This document shows positions 42,531 to 54,890 of a stretch of 64,000 nt of DNA, piece by piece. Below the pieces are notes generated by a model. That model did no database searches. It was not told the origin of the DNA and was given only the letters and a program-made list of their open reading frames with translations. Each line of letters opens with the position of its first letter. Position 1 is the first letter of the stretch. The translations under genes were made by a program, and so were the position numbers. This DNA comes from Mallotus nudiflorus (Eukaryota; Streptophyta; Magnoliopsida; Malpighiales; Euphorbiaceae): positions 2,046,001 to 2,110,000 of the forward strand of contig CANTUR010000038.1 in the NCBI GenBank assembly GCA_947683625.1, read 5' to 3'.

Positions 42531-45500
42531 TGTCACGACCCAAAACAGGGGTCATGATTGGCGCTAGGGAATGGGAATTCTTTCGAATCCGGAACCCGTA
42601 GCAAGCCTAAAAATAAATAAAACATGCAATAGTAATAATAACAACATAATTAAATTAAATACTGTGCAGTGGAATAAAATCATAAATATCAAAATAATAA
42701 TCCACCATAGGATTTAAATCAAATCCAAATCTCATATATAAATAAATCCTTTAATACAAGTTTCAGTTCAAATTCTTAAAATACATAACTTACACAAATA
42801 TAATACATAAAACCCATAATTTATCTATAACTACTGCAGTGTCTAGATTATAAAAATAAAACTCAAGTGAGCAGTTTATATAAAGAAGCCGAGGCGGAAG
42901 AAATCCGGCGTCCAGGCCTGCTACTGAGGTCTGACGAAGAAGACTCTCCTGAAAAATAGTCAACGAAGGGGAGTCAGACCTCACTGAGTGAATTACTATA
43001 ATATATATACATGCATACTAAATGCCAATGCACACAGTCAAAAGTATATATATAATATGTATATATATACAAGCAAATACATACGGATGCAATAAAATCA
43101 TTTTATATATATTTATTAAAAATCACTATTTATGAAGGATCAAATAGAACCCTAGAATATCGCAACCTCAAACAGTGTTAGACAACACTCTAGCCATACA
43201 AGCTCACTTATTCCAAAATATAATCACTTGATCCATTTGGACAGTAGACTGGCCCCGAGACACTAAGTCAACTGAGCTCCAGCAGTCTGACTGTCAGTGT
43301 GATTGGCCCCGAGACACTTGGTCAACCGAGCTCCAGCAATCACACTCCCAAATCATATCTCACACATCAAATAATCAAATCCAATCAATGTCCACAAATG
43401 GTTAGTAATATAGCCTAAATGCTATAAGTGTACCGGTACGTACTCGGTCCCAGTGCTGCCCACTAAGTAGCACGTTCTATCGATATCCTTCATTAAAATA
43501 TAAAGCATACATTCATAAAAGTAAATGATGCATGAATTGAATAAAATAGCAACATAAACCATATATATACTAAAAATATACCAAAAGTAAACCAGGTATA
43601 TTTCGAGTATATATATGTCAAATAAATCCAATTAAATTACAAAATAAACTAGAAATATACTTAAAAACATTTTAAACCTAATTTATTAGCAAAACATGCA
43701 TATAATTTAAAATATACCGAAAATATACTAAAGATAAACCAAAATAAACTAAAAATAAACTTAAGAAATAATTGAATTATTTATGCATAATTAATCAAAA
43801 TAAAACATATATTTATAAATCATGCACCCTAAAGCATATATATATATAATAGTAACTCACACTTCGTGAGCTCCTCGAGATGGGTCCGACGGGCCTGGTC
43901 CCCTAGGCCTCGGTCTCGGCGTAACTAAACAAACAATAAATAACAGACATCAGAATAAACCTAATAGAAAATCCTAGAAACTTGATCTAGAATATTAGAC
44001 ACAGAATCAAAATTAGGGTTCGATCGGATATCACGTTTTACGAGAATTATACCGAAAATTCGACAGAACCTCCCCTGTAAAACGAACATCTCTCTACTCA
44101 AAGAGTAGAGCCGGCCCTGCAAAGAAACACACTTTGAAAAATAAACACAGAAACACATCCACAACCCCTCGGTCGGACTCCAAACTATAGTTTACCGACC
44201 GGGGTCCACAATCACAGAATAATTATGGAAATACCAAAAATGCCCTTATAACACATAAATACATTTTATAAGTAGAAATTACATAATTAGCCTTAAAACA
44301 CATCAAAAACCGATAAAACTCATTTTATTTAGAAAAATCGTATATTATATATATAATTGAAAATAATTCAAGAAAAATAGTTCTAATTAATTAAAAATAC
44401 TAAATAATTTGTAGAAATTATTTTTATACCTTAAATAACTATTAAAACCAATTTAATTACATTTTTAGTCAATTTAAGGTAAAATTACCAAAATACCCCT
44501 ATATGTATAAATATACTAAAATTACTCCAAAAATTCACCAAAAATTATATAATTGCACAAAATTAATTTTCCCAACATATTTATCAATAATATCAATAAT
44601 TAAACTCAATTAAATAATTAATTTCAATTAAAAACATAATTAACCCTATTTTCTCAAAATTACATAAACTAATTAAATTCAAAATAAATATATAGAAATT
44701 CATAAAAATTCCAAATAAATTTCTATAATTCATTTCAACACCTATATTTATCATAAAACATAATTTCATAATTTATTTAATTAATTTTCGAAAATTAGAA
44801 AATAATATTAAAATATTCAAAAATACCCAAAAATCAAAATAATTCCCAAAAATTCTAAAAAAATTCACACATAAATATTAAGCTAAGGGGAACAATATTT
44901 GTGAAGGAATTTTTCATGAATCAATCAATTTGAAGTTCAAAAAAATCAAGAACCCTAAAATGGCCGAATTACCAAAATCGAAACCTAAGCAAATCAAGAC
45001 CATTTTAAGTGAAACAAAGCTTGGAATCATACTCACCAGAGCTTAAGGAGAAGAAAGAGATAGGTGGTGTCGAAAATGGTGGCCAAAAACACCGTGAACG
45101 ACGGTGAGAAAGAATTCGGCTTCCCGAGCTTATTCCGGCCAAACCTCGACGGACTAGGGCGCTGCTGGCGGCGGGAAAGGCTGGGGAAGGAGGTGGCATG
45201 CCGGGAGGCACACCGATGGTGAGAAAACGAGATGGTAGCAACCGAAACGGTGATGGAAGCGACCGAAACGGTGATGGAAGCGATTGGGAGTGAGGGAGGA
45301 GGATGGATGGCACAACCGTAAATAACTCAAACTTTAATTTTTGTTTAATATTAAATGTATATATGTATATATATATATACTTTACACTATATATTAAAAT
45401 AATATAAAATCACACACATTAAATATATACCACACACGCATGATTTAATATTTTTAATAATTTATACACTAAAAATAATTAAATAATATTAAAACTAATA

Positions 45501-45834
45501 ATAAATAATAAAATATTAGGGTAATTAATTAAACCCTAGTTAAATAAATAAATAAAAATATATACGTTATTTATTACTTTAAAAATATATATGAGTTCAT
45601 GCAAGTCCGTAAAATTTTTTAAAATAATTCATAATAAATAATTTATGTGTCAATTTTCCCGAAAATGTAAGTCCCGGGAAAATTTTACGTAAATTGCTTA
45701 AAATAATATAAAACAATTAAAATCAATTTTTAATTAAATAGAAACTCATGAAATATCATAAATATGTACAAAAATTATTGACACTGTATATCCCGATGAA
45801 ATATTAAAGTGTTTAAAAAATACGGGATATTACA
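42531..45834 (-). repeat. 3' LTR of the complete chromovirus (3304 bp)
   Basis: TGTCACGACCC to GGGATATTACA, immediately next to the PPT. Module order as in the solo LTRs, including the stem-loop cassette (about 43240-43345), hairpin island (about 44030-44110) and GC-rich leader (about 45040-45300), which here has a 22-bp direct repeat (ACGGTGATGGAAGCGA-like, about 45240-45285). The AT run is short (about 45357-45380). Confidence 0.97.
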
Positions 45835-45847
45835 GTCTTCCCCCCTT
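45835..45847 (-). other. Polypurine tract of the chromovirus
   Basis: Minus-strand AAGGGGGGAAGAC directly before the 3' LTR start TGTAATATCCC. Confidence 0.95.
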
Positions 45848-45891
45848 ACAAGAATTCGTCCCCGAATTCCAGAAAGAAAATGATCACAAGA

Positions 45892-47190
45892 TCAAGAAGG
45901 GAAGAGATACGGGTAAGAAGCTCGCATCTCAGTTTCAGTCTCCCACGTATGCTCCTCAACTCTGTTGCTATGCCACAGAACCTTGACCATCGGAATCTGC
46001 TTCGACCGCAACTGTCGAACTTGATAATCTACGATCGCCACAAGTTCTTCCACAAATGTAAAATCTTCACTCACTTCTACACTCTCTGACTGCAACACGT
46101 GTGAAGGGTCTGAGATATACTTCCTCAACATCGAGATATGAAACACCGGATGCACTTGTGACATACTCGGAGGCAAATCCAACCGATATGCAACAGTGCC
46201 AACTCTCTCTAGAATCTCAAACGGTCTGATATATCTTGGTGCTAACTTACCCTTCCTGCCAAATCTCATCACACCCTTCATTGGAGATACCTTCAGAAAA
46301 ATAAAATCTTCGACCCGAAACTCCAGATCTATGCGCCTAGGATCCCCATAGCTCTTCTGCCTGCTAACTGCGGTCTCTAATCTGCGCTTAATCATGACAA
46401 CTTTCCCTGCAACATCCTGAACCATCTCAGGTCCAGTCAAAGCTCTCCCACCAATCTCATCCCAACTCAGAGGGGATCTACACTTCCTTCCATACAAAGC
46501 CTCATATGGTGCCATGCCAATACTGCTAGAGTAGCTGTTTTTATATGCAAACTCTACGAGTGGCAAATGATCATCCTAGCTACCTCCCAAATCCAGGACA
46601 CATATCCTCAATATATCTTCCAGTGTCTGGATCGTCCTCTCAGACTGACCATCTGTCTGGGGATGAAAAGCAGTACTGAAATCTAACCTAGTGCCCATCG
46701 CTTCCTGCAACTTCTGCCAAAAATGAGAGGTAAACACTGAACCTCTATTTGATACAATGGACACAGGTACTCCATGAAGGCATACGATATGCTTAACATA
46801 TAACTTCACCAATCTAGCTACAGAATAAGTGGCTTTCACAGGTAGGAAATGTGCAGACTTCGTCAACCTGCCTACAATCACCCAGATGGAATCGTATCCA
46901 TCCTTAGAACGAGGTAAACCTACCATAAAATCCATAGCTATCCTTTCCCACTTCCACTTGGGAATAGGAAGAGGCTGAAGCTTCCTAGAAGGCTTTTGAT
47001 GTTCAGCTTTCACTTGCTGACACGTCAGGCACTTAGTAACATAATCAGCGGCATCCTTCTTCAATCCGTCCCACCAGTATAGATCTCTGATACTATGGTA
47101 CATCTTAGTAACTCCCAGACGAACACTATAGGCTGTAGATTGTGCTTCCTCTAGGATCTCTTCTCTCAAGTCATCCACATCAGGACACAT
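45892..47190 (-). pseudogene. Integrase with chromodomain-like tail
   Basis: Reading leftward from 47190 (a 1-base deletion near 47185 shifts the frame relative to RNase H): CLTCQQVKAEHQ (second half of the zinc finger), AMDFMVGLP with the first catalytic Asp, VPVSIVSNRGSVFTS where the second Asp is Asn (family VSDRD.RFTS), and DGQSERTIQTLED with the catalytic Glu. A TAG at 46576 stands where family members have Trp (GGSW.DHLPLVEF). The distal part has MRFGRKGKLAPRYIRPFEIL, HPVFHISMLRKY, and closes with WHSNRVEEHTWETETEM, the chromodomain-type end typical of Tekay elements, which guides integration to heterochromatin marks. Inactive. Confidence 0.92.
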
Positions 47191-48090
47191 AATCTACCAC
47201 TGATCCACAACACATCATCATCATCAAGTGTGAAATCAGTGAACTTCCCTGCTCTGACATTCTCTGCAAACTCCTCTAGAATAGGATCTCGGCTCTGAGC
47301 TATTTTAATCCTATCTATCAGTACAGATCGCACCTTAAATTGAGCTAGCAGTCCACCTGACCTACTGATCTTCATCATCAGACCTTGATCCACCATCAGA
47401 TGCAACTCCTGGATCAACGGTCTCCTCTCAACACTGATATGAGCAAGATTGCCTGAGGACTTTCTACTCAAGGCATCTGCTACCACATTAGCTTTACCCG
47501 GATGATATAATATCTCACAGTCATAATCCTTCAATAATTCCAACCATCTCCTCTGCCTTAAATTCAGATCTCGATTCTGGAAAATGTACTTAAGGCTCTT
47601 GTGATAAGTAAATATCTCACAAGTCACCCCGTACAGATAATGTCTCCAAATCTTCAAAGCAAAGATCATTGCAGCCATTTCAAGGTCATGTGTAGGATAG
47701 TTATGCTCATGCTTCTTCAATTGCCTTAAAGCATAGGCTATCACCCTTCCATTCTGCATCAACACACAACCAAGGCCAACTCTAGAGGCATCACAATAAA
47801 TTGTGAACTTGTCCACACTATTAGGCAAAGCTAACACTGGTGCTGTGGTCAATTTCTCCTTCAACAACTGAAAACTGTTCTCACAAGCTTCTGACCACTT
47901 GAATCTAACATTCTTCTGAGTCAAGCGAGTCATAGGGGCTGCAATTCTGGAAAAATCTTGCACAAACCGCCTATAATACCCGGCTAAACCCAGAAAACTC
48001 TGAATCTCAGTGACAGAAGTCGGTCTAGGCCACTCAGACACTGCTTTAATCTTCTGTGGATCAACCTAGATACCTTCTTTAGATACCACG
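47191..48090 (-). pseudogene. RNase H of the chromovirus
   Basis: From 48041 the frame reads PTSVTEIQSFLGLAGYYRRF and APMTRLTQK (connection domain), then FTIYCDASRVGLGCVLMQ (first catalytic Asp), HDLEMAAMIFALKIWRHYLYG (catalytic Glu), and FTYHKSLKYIFQNRDLNLRQ, in which the catalytic Asp of TDHKSLKY is Tyr. HPGKANVVADALSRK closes the domain. The frame then goes on to GRLCVLMWMT, where the 1-base deletion breaks it. Two TAG codons just upstream (48066 and 48117) are both at positions of conserved Trp. Confidence 0.93.
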
Positions 48091-48855
48091 TGTCCAAGAA
48101 AAGAAACACTCTCCATCTAGAAGTCACACTTCGAGAATTTAGCATAAAGCTGATGATCTCTCAGTGTCTGTAGTATAATCCTTAAGTGATATACATGCTC
48201 CTCCATACTCCTCGAATAAACCAGTATATCATCGATGAAGACTACCACAAATTGATCCACATATGGTCTAAATACCCTGTTCATCAGGTCCATAAAAGCT
48301 GCTGGTGCATTTTTCAAACCAAAAGACATCACCAGAAACTCATAATGGCCATATCGCGTGCGGAATGCCGTCTTAGGAACATCGGCTTCACTAATCTGCA
48401 ACTGATGATAACCCGACCTCAGATCAATCTTAGAAAAGAACTGTGCACCCTATAGATGATCAAACAAGTCATCTATCCTCGGGAGAGGATACTTGTTCTT
48501 CACTGTCACCTTATTCAGCTCTCTATAGTTAATGCACAGTCTCAGGGTACCATCATTCTTCTTCACAAACAGGACTAGTGCACCCCAAGGAGAAACACTA
48601 GGTCTGATAAAACCCTTATCCAACAACTCTTGCAACTGCTCCTTCAACTCTTTCAACTCTACAAGAGCCATTCTATAGGGTGGCATAGATATAGGAGTAG
48701 TACCTGGAACCACTATACAGAATTCAATCTCCCTGTGAGGTGGTAAACCTGGCAACTCCTTAGGAAAAACATCAGAAAACACACAAGCAACAGGAACTTC
48801 TGTGAGTGACAACTTCTCCACTGAAGTATCCCTGACCAATGCCAAATATCCCTAA
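48091..48855 (-). pseudogene. Reverse transcriptase of the chromovirus
   Basis: Begins ACVFSDVFPKELPGLPPHRE, then PPYRMA, LKELKEQLQELLDKGFIRPS and PWGALVLFVKKNDGTLRLCI (the fingers region), INYRELNKVTVKNKYPLPRI, a TAG at 48450, SKIDLRSGYHQ, PKTAFRTRYGHYEFLVM, and the catalytic box VFIDDILVYS (FIDD at 48228-48239). The box and other key residues are intact. The TAG at 48450 replaces a Gln (family DQL.GA). The enzyme copies element RNA to DNA. It shares one frame with gag and RNase H. Confidence 0.94.
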
Positions 48856-49340
48856 TAACCTTTCCTCAATAACTTCCTAGCCGTAATAGCAGAAATAAGA
48901 TTCTGAGGTGCTGAACTCCTATCACCCACAAACTTAAAATCTTCTTCATCAGGAATTCTAAAAGTCACCTATTTATTCCGACAATCTACCATGACATAGT
49001 GCTGAGATAACCAGTCCATTCCCAGAATAACATCAAACTCCATCACATTCAACATAATCAAATCAGCGGGTAATTCTCTACCTCCCACAAGAACTGGACA
49101 ACCAGAAAGAATAATATCGGTGTCCAAGGAATCACTTAGAGGAGTGGCGACAGACAAAGGAAAAGCCATCCTCAAAGCTTGCCAACAAGATTTAGAAGCA
49201 AAAACAGGAGAAACAAACGAATGCGTGGCACCCGGATCAAACAAAACCCATGCATCTAGGTAACAGATAGAAACAATACCTGCCACGACTGCATTGGATG
49301 CCTGAGCATCTTGCTAAGTGAGATGAAAAACTCTGGCCTA
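48856..49340 (-). pseudogene. Protease region of the chromovirus
   Basis: In the same frame as gag: ARVFHLT, TAG (49314), QDAQASNAVVAG, then YLDAWVLFDPGATHSFVSP, the retropepsin active site with D-P-G where family members have D-S-G. It continues FDVILGMDWLSQHYVMVDCR, the conserved ILGMDWL block. TAG codons at 48969 and 48852 stand where family proteins have Gln. The protease cuts Gag-Pol; the altered active site suggests it would not work even without stops. Confidence 0.9.
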
Positions 49341-50642
49341 TCCTCAACCTCCCTGCTGAGTGGTAGAAGCCTGGCCAACACCTCTGGCACCTCCTCTAGT
49401 ACCTCTACCATGACCCTGCTGTGGAACAAGCTGAGTGGAACTCTGATGCTGGGCTGGGGGTAACTGAAATGGCATGGGTGCAGCACTAACAATCGACTGC
49501 TGTGGGAATCGCGGAATCTGCGGCTGCTGATACTCGGAGTAAGGACACGATCTGGCAAAATGTCCTGTCTGCCCACATCTAAAGCATGTCAGTGGTGTCA
49601 GATAACACAGTCCCTGATGGACTCTATCGCAGGTCTGGCATACACTGGCAACTGATCCAGATTTGCGACCACTGCTGCTACTCGAAGCACCTGACCCAAA
49701 TCTGAACGGCCTACGCTGACCTCCACGGCCATGTCTACTGCTCCGATGCACTCGCTGCTGCTGCCTCTGACTCTGCTGAGTCGGACGTCACTGCTGATTA
49801 CTCGAACCAACATGAAAACTCGAATATGGTGTAGTCTGCAATCCACTCGACTGAACTCCCAGTTGGTAAAAATCAGGCATCGGTCCCTGCCTAACTAGCC
49901 TCAGCTCAATCTCCCTGGCCAACTTAATCACAGACTCTAGAGTAAGGCCTGCTGTAGGCATATCAGCAAATGCTGAACCCAATCCGGTGACATAGGTAAT
50001 GACTGTGAAATACTGGTCTCGCATCAGATCCTCTGCATATCTACCCAGCTGAATAAACTCTCGGGTGTACTCCTCTACAAATCGATCACCATGAGAAATG
50101 CTGGTCAAACGGAGACGATAACTCATACGGAGAGGCTCTGGATAGAATCTCCTCATAAACCACTCTCGAAACTGAACCCAGGTCATCGCCTTCATATAAG
50201 GCTGGATCATCTGAATAAACCAGTCTAGGGCTGGTCCCTCGACAGACAACTGGACGATCATGATCCTCTGGTACTCGGTATGAGCAGTCCGAGTTCGAGT
50301 CTCAATCGTGTGCAGAAAGTCTCACGGATCGGAAGTCCCATCAAACGCAATCCTGCCCACTCTGGCATAAAACAAAGCTACCTCAGGGTTAGACATACCC
50401 TGTTGATAGGCAGGCTGAACAGGCTGAACAACAGGAGGCACAGGAACATCCTCAAACTCAGGCTCTACAGGCTCCTTGTCTTGTAACTCTCTCTGCCTAC
50501 GGTGACCTACCGCTCCTCGAGATCTACCTCTGCCACGACCTCTATGTCTAATTGGCTGCTCAGGAGGTAAAACCTCGTCCTGAAAAGATTCATCATCCTC
50601 GACCTCAATGACCGGTGGAGCGACACGTGCTCGCCTCCTCAT
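49341..50642 (-). pseudogene. Gag of the chromovirus
   Basis: I choose the ATG at 50642 (MRRRARVAPPVIEVE) because an acidic, then RGRGRGRSRG stretch after a basic start is typical of Tekay gag; an earlier ATG at 50681 is in frame. The Retrotrans_gag core runs from MIVQLSVEGPALDWF (50261) through FREWFMRRFYPEPLR and GDRFVEEYTREFIQLGRYA. The zinc knuckle CFRCGQTGHFARSC (49545-49586) is a perfect C-x2-C-x4-H-x4-C. Stops at 50322, 49788 and 49344 interrupt an otherwise continuous frame; the first two correspond to Trp codons by family comparison. Confidence 0.93.
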
Positions 50643-50833
50643 TTTGAAAAGACAACAGAACGATTCAGAAAAAACAAACAATGAAAAAATAATGCAGAAA
50701 ACTAAAGCAAGGAATACTTATCAAGACATACTCGAACCTAATTCACTGCAGTAGTTATCAAAAGAAAACACAACTCTAAAAACTAAGGCCACAACTCACA
50801 TAACTAAGCCCTGACACAGAACTCCGCTCTAAT
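50643..50833 (-). other. Leader of the chromovirus
   Basis: About 190 bp between PBS and gag start; no further feature is seen. Confidence 0.6.
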
Positions 50834-50845
50834 GCTCTGATACCA
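50834..50845 (-). other. Primer-binding site of the chromovirus
   Basis: Minus-strand TGGTATCAGAGC, a perfect initiator tRNA-Met complement, four bases after the end of the 5' LTR. Confidence 0.96.
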
Positions 50846-50849
50846 ACTT

Positions 50850-53627
50850 TGTCACGACCCAAAACAGGGGTCATGACCGGCGCTAGGGAACGGGAATTCT
50901 TTCGAATTCGGAACCCGTAGCAAGCTTAAAAATAAATAAAATATGCAATAGTAATAATAATAACATAATTAAATTAAATACTGTGCAGCGGAATAAAATC
51001 ATAAATATCAAAATAATAATCCACCATGGGATTTAAATCAAATCCATATCTCATATATAAATAAATCCTTTAATACAAGTTTCAGTTCAAATTCTTAAAA
51101 TACATAACTCACACAAATATAATACATAAAACCCATAATTTATCTACAACTACTGCAGTGTCTAGATTATAAAAATAAAACTCAAGTGAGCAGTTTACAT
51201 AAAGAAGCCGGGGTGGAAGAAATCCGGCATACAGGCCTACTATTGAGGTCTGACGAAGAAGACTCTCCTAAAAAATAGTCAACGGAGGGGAGTCAGACCT
51301 CACTGAGTGAATTACTATAATATATATACATGCATACTAAATGCCAATGCACATAGTCAAAAGTATATATATAATATGTATATATATACAAGCAAATACA
51401 CACGGATGCAATAAAATCATTTTATATATATTTATTAAAAATCACTGTTTATGAAGGATCAAATAGAACCCTAGAATATCGCAACCTCAAACAGTGTTAG
51501 ACAACACTCTAGCCATACAAGCTCACTTATTCCAAAATATAATCACTTGATCCATTTGGACAGTAGACTGGCCCCGAGACACTAAGTCAACCGAGCTCCA
51601 GCAGTCTGACTGTCAGTGTGATTGGCCCCGAGACACTTGGTTAACCGAGCTCTAGCAATCACACTCCCAAATCATATCTCACACATCAAATCCAATCAAT
51701 GTCCACAAATGGTTAGTAATATAGCCTAAATGCTATAAGCGTACCGATACGTACTCGGTCCTAGTGTTGCCCACTAAGTAGCACGTTTTATCGATATCCT
51801 TCATTAAAATATAAAGCATACATTCATAAAAGTGAATGATGCATGAATTGAATAAAATAGCAACATAAACCATATATATACTAAAAATATACCAAAAGTA
51901 AACCAGGTATATTTCGAGTATATATACGTCAAATAAATCCAATTAAATTACAAAATAAACTAGAAATATACTTAAAAACATTTTAAACCTAATTTATTAG
52001 CAAAACATGCATATAATTTAAAATATACCGAAAATATACTAAAGATAAACCAAAATAAACTAAAAATAAAATTAAGTAATAATTGAATTATTTATGCATA
52101 ATTAATCAAAATAAAACATATATTTCTAAATCATGCACCCTAAAGCATATATATATATATATAGAATAGTAACTCACACTTCGTGCGCTCCTCGAGATGG
52201 ATTCAATGGGCCTGGTCCACTAGGCCTCGGTCTCGGCACAACTAAACAAATAATAAATAACAGACATCAGAATAAACCTAACAGAAAATCCTAGAAACTT
52301 GATCTAGAATATTAGACACAGAATCAGAATTAGGGTTCGACCGGACATAACATTTTACGAGAATTCTACCGAAAATTCGACAGAACCTCTCTCTACTCAA
52401 AGAGTAGAGCCGGCCCTGCAAAGAAACACACTTCAAAAAACAAACACAGAAACACATCCACAACCCCTCGGTCGGACTCCAAACTACAGTTTACCGACCG
52501 GGGTCCACAATCACAGAATAATTATGGAAATACCAAAAATGCCCTTATAACACAGAAATACATTTAATAAGTAGAAATTACATAATTAGCCTTAAAACAC
52601 ATTAAAAACCGATAAAACTCATTTTATTTAGAAAAATCGTATATTATATATATAATTGAAAATAATTCACGAAAAATAGTTCTAATTAATTAAAAATCCT
52701 AAATAATTTGTAGAAATCATTTTTATACCTTAAATAACTATTAAAACCAATTTAATTACATTTTTAGTCAATTTAGGATAAAATTACCAAAATACCCCTA
52801 TATATATAAATATACTAAAATTACTCCAAAAATTCACCAAAAATCATGTAATTGCAAAAAATTAATTTTATCAACATATTTATCAATAATATCAATAATT
52901 AAACTCAATTAAATAATTAATTTCAATTAAAAACACAATTAACCCTATTTTCTCAAAATTACATAAACTAATTAAATTCAAAATAAATACATAGAAATTC
53001 ATAAAAATTCCAAATAAATTTCTGTAATTCATTTCAACACCTATATTTATCATAAAACACAATTTCATAATTTATTTAATTAATTTTCGAAAATTAGAAA
53101 ATAATATTAAAATATTCAAAAATACCCAAAAATCAAAATAATTCCCAAAAATTCTACAAAAATTCACACATGAAGATTAAGCTAAGGGGAACAACATTTG
53201 TGAAGGAATTTTTCATGAATCAATCAATTTGAAGTTCAAAAAAATCAAGAACCCTAAAATGGCCGAATTACCAAAATCGAAACCTAAGAAAATCAAGACC
53301 ATTTTAAGTGAAATAAAGCTTGGAATCACACTCACCAGAGCTCAAGGAGAAGAAAGAGATAGGCGGTGTCGAAAATGGTGGCCGGAAACGCCGTGAATGA
53401 TGGTGAGAAAGAATTCGGCTTCCCGAGCTTATTCCGGCCAAACCTTGACGGAATAGGGAGCTGTTGGCGGTGGGGAAGGAGGTGGCACGCCGGGAGGCAC
53501 ACCGATGGTGAGAAAATGGGATGGCAGCGACCGGAACGGTGATGGAAGCGATCGGGAGTGAGGGAGGAGGATGGATGGCACAACCGTAAATAACTCAAAC
53601 TTTAATTTTTGTTTAATATTAAATGTA

Positions 53628-53706
<79 letters not shown>

Positions 53707-54160
53707 TTTACACTATATATTAAAATAATATAAAATCACACACATTAAATATACACCACACACATATAATTTAATATTTTTAATAATTTATACACTACAA
53801 ATAATTAAATAATATTAAAACTAATAATAAATAATAAAATATTAGGGTAATTAATTAAACCCGAGTTAAATAAATAAATACACATATATACGTTATTTAG
53901 TACTTTAAAAATATATATGAGTTCATGCAAGTCCGTAAAATTATTTAAAATAATTAATAATAAATAATTTACATGTCAATTTTCCCGAAAATGTAAGTTC
54001 CGGGAAAATTTTACGTAAACTGCTTAAAATAATATAAAACAATTAAAATCAATTTTTAATTAAATAGCAACTCATGAAATATCATAAATATGTATAAAAA
54101 TTATTAACACTGTATATCCCGATGAAATATTAAAATGTTTAAAAAATACGGGATATTACA
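50850..54160 (-). repeat. 5' LTR of the complete chromovirus (3311 bp)
   Basis: Same ends and modules as the 3' LTR. It differs by scattered transitions, a deletion in the hairpin island (about 52385; the CCCTGTAAAACG part is missing, removing one arm of the hairpin) and a much longer AT run (about 53625-53705 against about 24 bp in the 3' LTR). Confidence 0.97.
53625..53705. repeat. Expanded (AT)n run in the chromovirus 5' LTR
   Basis: About 80 bp of alternating A/T at the presumed TATA region; the partner LTR has about 24 bp at this place. Confidence 0.93.
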
Positions 54161-54165
54161 AAAAT

Positions 54166-54890
54166 AAACTTTAATGAGCATCATACTCCTATTAATGATG
54201 TAACTCACCTAGATGTTGTGATTTTACTGATAATTTTACTGACAATGGATATTTTCAATTCTAAAGAATATGTTATTGTTATGTATGTTATTTTCAAATT
54301 AATAAAATATCCTACTTTACAATTATTTTATGTTTTTACCTTAATTGATTAATTATGTGTTTATCTATTTTGAAGTTTAATATGGATTGTACTCAACATA
54401 AAGACAATATTGGAGATCTCTGCATATCAGATAGTGGTACTACACATACTATCTTGAAAAATAGAGATTATTTCTTTGAAATAAAGCCCACAAAGGCAGT
54501 TGTAAAAACAATATTAGGTCCTGTAAATCTGATTGAAGGAATTGGCAAAGCTAAATTTATATTACCAAATTGAACAAAATTTATAATTGATGAAACTTTG
54601 TTTTCACCAAAATCAACAAGAAATTTGTTGAGTTTTGATGACATATATCGAAATGGGTGTGATACCCAATCCATTACTATAAATGGTAATAAATATTTAA
54701 ATATAGTTTCCTATGAATCAGGAAAAATACAAGTATTGGAAAGACTGCCAAAACTCCCTACTGGATTGCATTACATGTATATACATGTAATTGAATCACA
54801 TATGTTAGTAAAAGAAAAATCTTATGATCCTTCAACAATAAATTTATGGCATGACAGATTAGGTCATCCTGGATCAGTAATGATGTGAAG
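54166..54890 (+). pseudogene. Gag-protease junction, protease and pre-integrase region of copia II
   Basis: The frame resumes with INFNEHHTPINDVTHLDV, then CISDSGTTHTILKNRDYF (54418-54471), the copia protease active-site block with D-S-G intact. It continues KSTRNLLSFDDIYRNG, the conserved close of the domain, with a stop at 54571-54573. INLWHDRLGHPGSVMM (about 54838-54888) is the pre-integrase HHCC region, ended by a TGA where an Arg is expected (MMRRII). The order and sequence match the common plant copia type. Confidence 0.9.

Larger units (their letters stand above)
42531..54160 (-). mobile_element. Complete Tekay/Del-like chromovirus (Ty3/gypsy)
   Basis: Minus-strand element of 11.6 kb: 5' LTR 54160-50850, PBS 50845-50834, single gag-pol frame 50642-45892, PPT 45847-45835, 3' LTR 45834-42531. 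Order protease-RT-RNase H-integrase plus a chromodomain-like tail defines a chromovirus; the very long LTRs and single ORF fit the Tekay/Del lineage. Flanks GAAAT (42526-42530) and AAAAT (54161-54165) match at 4 of 5 positions. In the first roughly 480 bp of the two LTRs I count 21 differences, 19 of them transitions. The coding frame has 11 stops and one 1-base deletion. Confidence 0.96.

Noticed and set aside
43422..43631. 69-codon minus-strand frame that recurs at 51733-51942
   Set aside because: It recurs only because both lie at the same place in the two LTRs of one element. The solo LTRs do not keep it open, and the sequence is T-rich.
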